Positions 58,249 to 64,000 of a DNA stretch of 64,000 bases are shown here, one piece after another. The notes beneath the pieces are model-generated. The model searched no databases, was not told the origin of the DNA, and saw only the letters and a program-made list of their open reading frames with translations. The position numbers and the translations under genes were made by a program. The stretch comes from Ctenosaura bakeri (lineage: Eukaryota > Chordata > Lepidosauria > Squamata > Iguanidae): contig CAOLHI010001281.1 in assembly GCA_948474755.1 (NCBI GenBank), positions 248,001-312,000 of the forward strand, written 5' to 3'. Within the stretch, counting starts at the first letter, position 1, and each line of letters starts with the position of its first letter.

Positions 58249-59221
58249 ATGTAGAGTAACAGGATCTTCTCTTAGGAACCTCATGGTTGCAAATTTGGAG
58301 ACCAGTATCCTTGGTCTACAGTTAATGTTCCTGGGGAACTGCTTTCTGGCAAATGATTGCTTCCCCAAGGAATGCCCCATAGTTTCAGCCATCACAGCCA
58401 CCATTACTCTTTCTTCCCTGGATTGGTCAGGTATCCTCTCCCTCAAGAGTCCAGTTTCATCCGAGGAAGTATGACTGGTGATCTCTAGTCTAGTTAAACG
58501 CTTTATGGAAGTAGTGCTCCAAAGTGATGCCACAATAACCACAAATGGAGTGGAAGGTTGTTTTTGTTTTGTTTTGCTTTCCAATTGCAACAGGTATTCA
58601 TTTACTTGTTTTGCTCTGCTAGGTTATACTAACTCTTGTTTCTTTTTTTTCTGGACCAGGGGCAGGCAAGATACTCCCAATTCCCTTGGATATTGCTTTT
58701 TCTGAAAAAGAAAAAGTGTAAATGCCTCACCTGGAATCCTCCAAGAGTGGCAATTTACCTTTATAATAGGCTACAAGCCCCTCCTGCACTGTTAATCATA
58801 CAAAAAAAATCTTCTTTTCAAAAAGAGAGGTGGACTTCTGGATACTTCTAGTTTTGTCTTTGCCGTTTTATGACAATTTGTCATCCCTAAACAGTCCTGA
58901 TGTTGAAGATTGTCCCACAGAATTATTGAAGTTACCCTCCTTTGTTTAGGCAAATAAGTAACCTGTAAACAGCCTTAAAATAAACATTGTGCTTCAGGAA
59001 ACCATCTAAGATTGTACAATGTCCCAATCTGTTTAAAGTTTAAAAGACAAGAGCCATTACTCTTCTACCTCAGTAAAACAACAACAAAACACAACTCTTC
59101 TCTGATGGAGTTATTCATTATATCATAATAAAAGGATACCGTAACTTGAAAAGCCAACTCCTTGGTGCATTAAATACTTAGAGGGAAAGGATCCTTTATA
59201 GTTGCTATGTAGACCGTATTT
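58249..59221. other. Intron 2 stretch without recognised elements
   Basis: Unique-looking; no exon or nameable repeat. Confidence 0.4.
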
Positions 59222-59362
59222 CAGAGGAAGCAACTGGCAAAGCCACCTCTGAATAATCTTTGCCTAAGAAAACTCTATGAAATTCATGGTCTCACCATAA
59301 GTTGATAGGGGACTTGAAAGCATACATGCACACACAGACATACGCACACGCACACATACACA
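59222..59362 (+). mobile_element. SINE/Bov-B tail with CA-rich end, 5' truncated
   Basis: AGGAAGCAACTGGCAAAGCC, ACTCTATGAAATTCATGGTC and ACCATAAGTTGATAGGGGAC match the complement of the tail of the 5S-headed SINE at 32648-32846. A (CACATA)/(CACACG) run follows to 59362. The 5S head is missing. Confidence 0.65.
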
Positions 59363-60668
59363 TTGCTGCTATAGTTTTCTCATTCACCAAAGTAAATGGG
59401 AAGAAATGTTTTTGCAATCTCCTTTGAGCAGAAATCAAGTTTTTTGATGCCTAGATCTTCTGTGAAAAATCTGCTTGGATTTTTCATTATGGCAAATGGT
59501 AAAGACCATTCTTCCATGGAAGAAAATTGTTACTCTGGGATTGGCTCGCCAGAATCTTGTGACTTGACTCTCTGTATCTCTCTGCATTACCTCTCAGGGC
59601 TATGGGCATATGTTCTATCTTAGCTCTAGTTTACTTTCTAATTTTGTTATCGAGCTCCTTTCAAAGAATAAGCTATAACTGGTTTGAGGGGGGAGCATTT
59701 GGGTATTTTTGCTCCAGCTTTAAAACTGTGCTAAATTGTAAACAGAGGTCCTTCAGATTCCTTCTGGCCGTTAAAGATATTTTCAGGGTTTTGTGCGGTC
59801 AACTAAAGTTTTTATGCACTCTCAGCTGGTTCTGTAGCAACAATGAGCTTTTCTTCTTTTCATATACCATATTTTCCCAGGGCTCTGCTGGCACAGGTCA
59901 GTGTTGCTGGTGGGAAGCATAAAAATGTTTGGGCATGACGTGGTGACTACAAAATTTTTTAAAACAAAAGACCCATTTGTTAATGTTGAGCTTTTCCTCA
60001 CAGAACGAAGCAGAAAATCCCTCGTATTAACCAAATGAAAACATATCACGTGCAAGAGGGTAACTCTCTTTCCCAAGCTCTTCAGGAAAGTTGAAAGAGT
60101 TGGTTAAAAAAAAAAACATTTTCAGCTGGAAAAGATCCAGCCCAAATATTTGAAAAGTTACTCCCTTACGTAACAAATTTCTTTTAACAGTAGTTCTCTT
60201 TTTAAATACAAAGCATGTTTGGAGCAAATAGGAAAAAAGAACCCACTCCAGAGTATTGTATTAATTGCCTGTACCTTTATTTTTCTGAAGTATTTATACC
60301 TTTTATCAGAATTAACACTTTTTAGAGACAAATGAAACAGCTGCAAAATAACACGCTTTCTGCTTGACCTGAACTGTGTGTATATACAGATGTTTTGACT
60401 GAACATCTGTTGAAGATTAATTAAACCAGTGTAGAAAACCTACCTTTCAAGTTTTATTTTACTCTAGTATATAAAATAATATGAAGTGCAAATTATATGG
60501 ATGTTAACAGTTCAGTTTGTTTAAAAAGTTAAGTAACTGATTATGCAACTCTTGAGTTCTAAAATTCATATTTTGTTTAGGCAGTGTTCTTCCTCATTTC
60601 TGCATTAATCAAATTTTGCAATATGTCCTCATTGTCTTGAAGCCTTTTCCATGGAAAAGTGAAAGATT
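59363..60668. other. Intron 2 stretch without recognised elements
   Basis: A lone E-box palindrome CACGTG is at about 60048. No exon or repeat. Confidence 0.4.
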
Positions 60669-60799
60669 CAGAACTTGGAAAAGTTAATTTTTTTGGACTA
60701 TAGCTCCCAGAATGACCCAGCAAACAAGGGCTGTGGCTAATGTGCCTGGGGTGTTCTGGAAGTTGTCAAAAAAAAAAAAAGTAATTTTTACGAGCTCAG
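60669..60799. mobile_element. Small palindromic DNA element (CAGAACTTGG ends)
   Basis: The left end CAGAACTTGGAAAAGTTAAT and the right end GTAATTTTTACGAGCTCAG are imperfect inverted repeats. Inside them GGACTATAGCTCCCAGAATG faces the worn complement CTGGAAGTTGTC. About 131 bp. Phrases of this type recur at 25407, 41626, 54800 and 56290. Confidence 0.5.
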
Positions 60800-62689
60800 A
60801 AAAAAATGCTAATTTTTACTTACTGTTACTACTATTAATAAATCTTCCCACACATTCATATAGAGAGAGCTTCCTAGCTTCTACTTGATTCCTGTTTTCC
60901 TAATAGACATTGCCACTCTTTATGTATGAATGAAATGTATCTCGTATTTGCTGAGCTTTTCTTCTTGTATCACTTCTAATATCTTGGCTCCAGAACCTGC
61001 TGGCATTCTGTGTTACAAACCTGCAAGGGAAACCTGGCTTAGTGTCTTCCTTGGCAGGAATACTTCTTTGTCTTTCCTTATGCAATGCTCACGTGGAATT
61101 GCAAAATGCATATTCCTGTGGATTTGTGCATTGGCTTAGTTTCCATTAATGACTCTTCAGCACTGGTAGTCATACTTTTCTGCTGGGTTATCACTTTTTG
61201 TCACCACAGTTCTGTTTTGCCATTTGATTGGCCTAAAGGGGAAAGAAATGGCTGCTGGTGGCAGTGCGGCAGGGAGTCCCTGCTTCACTGCATGGGGTGT
61301 AGGCATTTGGAAGACTTCTATCTGGTAAAATGAATCGTACCATCTTTGTAAAGGAAATGCAATGCAAAAGTAACTTTTGAATGTTGCCTTGGCTTGCTTG
61401 CCATGGTTGACTCAAGGATAACTAGGGCATGCCATGGCTAGCTACAGTGCCTCAGGTTTGAATAGTTCTGTCTCAGAGAAAAATTCAGCTGGAAAATCCA
61501 GCAATGGGGAAGAAAAAAGAGCTATCCTTCTTTGTCTTCAATTCCTGTCATAGAGCAATAGTGCCTCCCAAAGCATGAAGTTAAAACTTCTTATGTCCAT
61601 GTTTAGCAAATCCTTGAGGAGGACCTTACTGTGGGGTAGAAAAGTCATAGAAAGGTGTAATTAAATTGTTAGCCCTTCTGAAGAAGAAACAAACAATCTG
61701 GGTTTTATTTTACTTTCACTGGTCCTTCAAATTTAACTTGATGCTTTTGGTTTTCAGTACCTGCAGGCTGTTACCTTCTTCTGTTGGTCCCCTTCCCCCA
61801 TGCAGGTATAGCTATGTTAACAAAGTAGGTGCATTTGGGAGTATTACTGCTTTAACAGAAAATGTGGTACCCGAGGCAGAGATAACATGGAAAGAATAGG
61901 GATAGTTTCCTGAACTACACACATACACATAATGCATATGTGTACACATACACATACACACAAAGACCAGGTCAGCATGTTTCAGCAGATATGCACATAC
62001 AAAATAAAAGCAATAAGGTCAGATAAGCCATGCATAAGTAAACAAAAATATTTTAGCCTCTATTGATCACTTGAAAGTTTCTTCCAAAATGCATACAGAT
62101 GTTATTTTTTTCACTTTCACAAGATCCCACTTTCTTATGATTTCCATTTGGGTGGCCAGACTTACAGAGCCATATTTTTCAACATGCTGGGGTAGCTGAT
62201 GAAGTAGACTTGATTGCTCTCTCATTTTCTCTCTGTTGTGGTGATTGCACAATTTCAGTAAGGGAGGCAGCTGCTGTATGTTCTGCTATTGTAGGAAGGC
62301 ACACACAGCTACAATAGGTACAGCTACAGCAGAATTCCACTCTTTCCCAAATAAAGTTTTGTTTATGTGTTGTTTAGTGTAAACATACTGCTGAAGCCCA
62401 GCATTGAAAGTCCATGCTTCTCCAGCCTTCACCATCCTCCTAGTACAGATGCTGCTAAAAAAAAGTCCTGTTAGACAGAGGGTAGGGAGGAAAAGGAGGG
62501 GTGGCAAGCATAAAAAACTTTGTAAAAAAGAGCGTCTTTATCAGAGATTTTATTAACTGAGGCATGCCTGTAATCCTTAACCAGTCCAGAAGAGCAGCTG
62601 ATTTCTGCTCTTCCTTTGTCCTTCATAATCTGTGATGTAGCGGCCAGAACAGCCTTCCCCAGCCTACTGCCCTTGATATATGTTTGCCT
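60800..62689. other. Intron 2 stretch without firm elements
   Basis: A CACATA-rich tract is near 61918-61963. No exon or nameable repeat. Confidence 0.4.
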
Positions 62690-62913
62690 CTTGTTATTTT
62701 CTGCCTTCAAGTTGATTTTGACTTATGGCAACCCCATGATAGGGTTTTCTTGGCAGAGGAGGTTCAGAGGTTTGCCATTGCCTTCCCCTAAGGCTGAGGT
62801 AGTGTGACTAACCCAAGGTCACCCAGTGGGTTTCCATGGCTGAGCAGGGATTTGAATTCTGGTCTCCTGGAGTCCTAGTTCAGTTTTCAAGCCACAGCAC
62901 AATGCTGACTCTC
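62690..62913 (-). mobile_element. tRNA-headed Sauria-type SINE
   Basis: Minus-strand, complete in outline: CTTCAAGTTGATTTTGACTT tail complement, CCAAGGTCACCCAGTGGGTT, box B complement GGATTTGAATTCTG, and box A complement CAAGCCACAGCACAATGCTG. Confidence 0.85.
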
Positions 62914-63169
62914 TTCACTCTCCATTACACCACAGTAACTACTACTTTCATAATCCTCAGAGAGCATGGTCAATTGTTGAGAAAACTTGGTTTAGAGCAG
63001 TGGTTCTTAACCTGGGATCCAGGGACCCCTGGGGGTTCACAGAGCCCTTACAGTGAGTCTATGAAGCCCTGCTGCTAGGCACCACCAGCAACAATAAAGA
63101 CATAGCGGGGGGGGGGCTTGCAGGTGCTGAAACTGCTCCCTTGCTTGCAAAGGACAAAAGGGACATGAT

Positions 63170-63330
63170 GGGAGGCTTGTGAATGTGATGACTCTGGAGA
63201 TGAAGGTTTGAATTTCCCACTCAGCCATGGAAACATACTGCATTACCTCAAAGGCAAAGGCAACAAATCTTGCCAAGATCCCCCCCCCATAGGTTCACCT
63301 TAGGGTTGCCATAAGTCAGTTTTCAAAGAG
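63170..63330 (+). mobile_element. Sauria-type SINE, shortened, nested in hAT
   Basis: TGACTCTGGAGATGAAGGTT, decayed box B GTTTGAATTTCC, CAAATCTTGCCAAGATCC and GGTTGCCATAAGTCAG are in + order, with a part of the middle missing. Confidence 0.7.
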
Positions 63331-63373
63331 GAGCGACATGATGACTAGAAAGAACCTCCTCTTGTCAGTGGCA

Positions 63374-63560
63374 CTTTGTTGTTGTGTGCCTTCATGTCAT
63401 TCTGGCTTAAAGCAACTCTGAAGTGAACCTATCGCAAGGTGTTTTTGTTTTGTTTTGTTTTTTTGCAATATTTGTTCAGAGTGGGTTTGTGTTTGCCTTC
63501 CTCTTGAGGCTGAGAGAATGTGACTTGCCCAAGGTCATCCAGTGTCTGAGTGGGGATTTC
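63374..63560 (-). mobile_element. Sauria-type SINE, truncated at head, nested in hAT
   Basis: Tail complement TTTGTTGTTGTGTGCCTTCA, then TGACTTGCCCAAGGTCATCC. It ends at GAGTGGGGATTTC, so most of box B and box A are missing. Confidence 0.75.
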
Positions 63561-63720
63561 TTCAGCCTTCAATAAATATTTGAAAATTTAAATAAATAAT
63601 TATTTGACTATTTAATTCTAAATTTAAATATTTAAATCTTGAATTAAGTTCAGGAGGCCTTTGGAAACAAAAATTATATTTGCAGAGGGTCTCTGGTGAA
63701 GAAAAGGTTAAGAACCACTG

Positions 63721-64000
63721 GTTTAGAGAAATTGTCCCTCATTTGTAAAGTTCACCTAGGTGACCTTTGGTCATTCACTTGACCAGAATCTAAGAGTATT
63801 GTTTTTGAGCAACTCCTCCTCCCCCATGGGTCCTCAAAACCTGAGTTAGAGGGCAAAGGAGCCATTCACAGTTTCTGATAGGAGTACAGATAAAGCTGGG
63901 TTGCACTAGCAGATGTTAGTTAGCGTGGTGTTGGTTTTAGGCCAGTATATCTCTGAATATCTCTAATCTACTTTACAGTGTTGTCAGGCAGATAAGAGGA
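63721..64000. other. End of window, intron 2
   Basis: Unique-looking sequence after the hAT duplication; nothing recognised. Confidence 0.4.

Larger units (their letters stand above)
62998..63720 (+). mobile_element. hAT-like element with 8-bp duplication and nested SINEs
   Basis: Left end CAGTGGTTCTTAACCTGGGA and right end AAAAGGTTAAGAACCACTG form a clear inverted pair of 15-16 bp. The 8-bp repeat GTTTAGAG flanks it at 62990-62997 and 63721-63728. It carries no transposase frame. Two SINE pieces sit inside (63170-63330 + and 63374-63560 -), so the original element was only about 360-400 bp. A reversed relative is at 35117-36487. Confidence 0.85.
28483..64000 (+). other. PARD6G: PARD6G intron 2, first 35.5 kb (continues beyond window)
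   Basis: No exon with the expected semi-CRIB (P-x-x-F-R-P-V-S-S-I-I-D-V-D type) or PDZ (P-L-G-F-Y-I-R-D type) sequence is present on the + strand up to the end of the window. The next exon must therefore lie downstream. A long intron 2 fits what I recall of the human gene. The segment is made up of the repeats listed separately and unique-looking AT-rich DNA. Confidence 0.85.

Noticed and set aside
1..64000. Endogenous retrovirus or other viral insertion
   Set aside because: I found no long terminal repeat pair, primer-binding site or gag/pol-like frame. The reverse-transcriptase pieces present are of the LINE type.

Overview
The window reads as nuclear DNA of a squamate reptile, most likely a lizard. 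The evidence is the repeat mix: Bov-B (RTE) LINE fragments, tRNA-headed and 5S-rRNA-headed SINEs with Bov-B-like tails (Sauria type), a 5'-truncated L1, L2-type and CR1 LINEs, and many short hAT-like and Tc1/mariner-Tigger-like DNA elements. I cannot name the species.

Only one protein-coding gene is supported: the 5' part of PARD6G (Par6 gamma, a cell-polarity adaptor), on the + strand. Coding exon 1 is 5509-5580 inside a CpG island and exon 2 is 28260-28482. Together they encode the first 98 residues plus one base, that is the N-terminal tail and the whole PB1 domain that binds atypical PKC. Intron 1 is 22.7 kb. Everything after 28482 (35.5 kb) is the start of intron 2, and the exon or exons for the semi-CRIB and PDZ domains lie beyond the window.

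Layout. 1-3930: upstream DNA with L1, a 5S-headed SINE, Bov-B (catalytic YxDD box still readable) and hAT pieces. 3934-5078: a head-to-tail array of about nine palindromic MITE-like units that stops at the edge of the PARD6G CpG island. 5100-6420: CpG island, 5' UTR and exon 1. 6981-7319: two more copies of the same palindromic family just inside intron 1, one a perfect 82-bp inverted repeat. 7.3-28.2 kb: intron 1, with SINEs, Bov-B, an L2-type LINE split by a hAT element and a mariner-like MITE. 28.5-64 kb: intron 2, with four Tigger-like MITEs, two large inverted repeats (32.9-33.6 kb and 53.5-53.7 kb), a CR1 3' end with an unbroken 168-codon reading frame, SINEs, and hAT elements with nested insertions.

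I did not find a new multi-gene system. The most unusual signals are structural: the palindromic array next to the PARD6G promoter, the intronic palindromes, and several insertions that can be dated relative to each other because their target-site duplications (TSDs) survive. Almost all other open reading frames are chance frames, or GC-rich frames in the CpG island, and are not annotated as genes.
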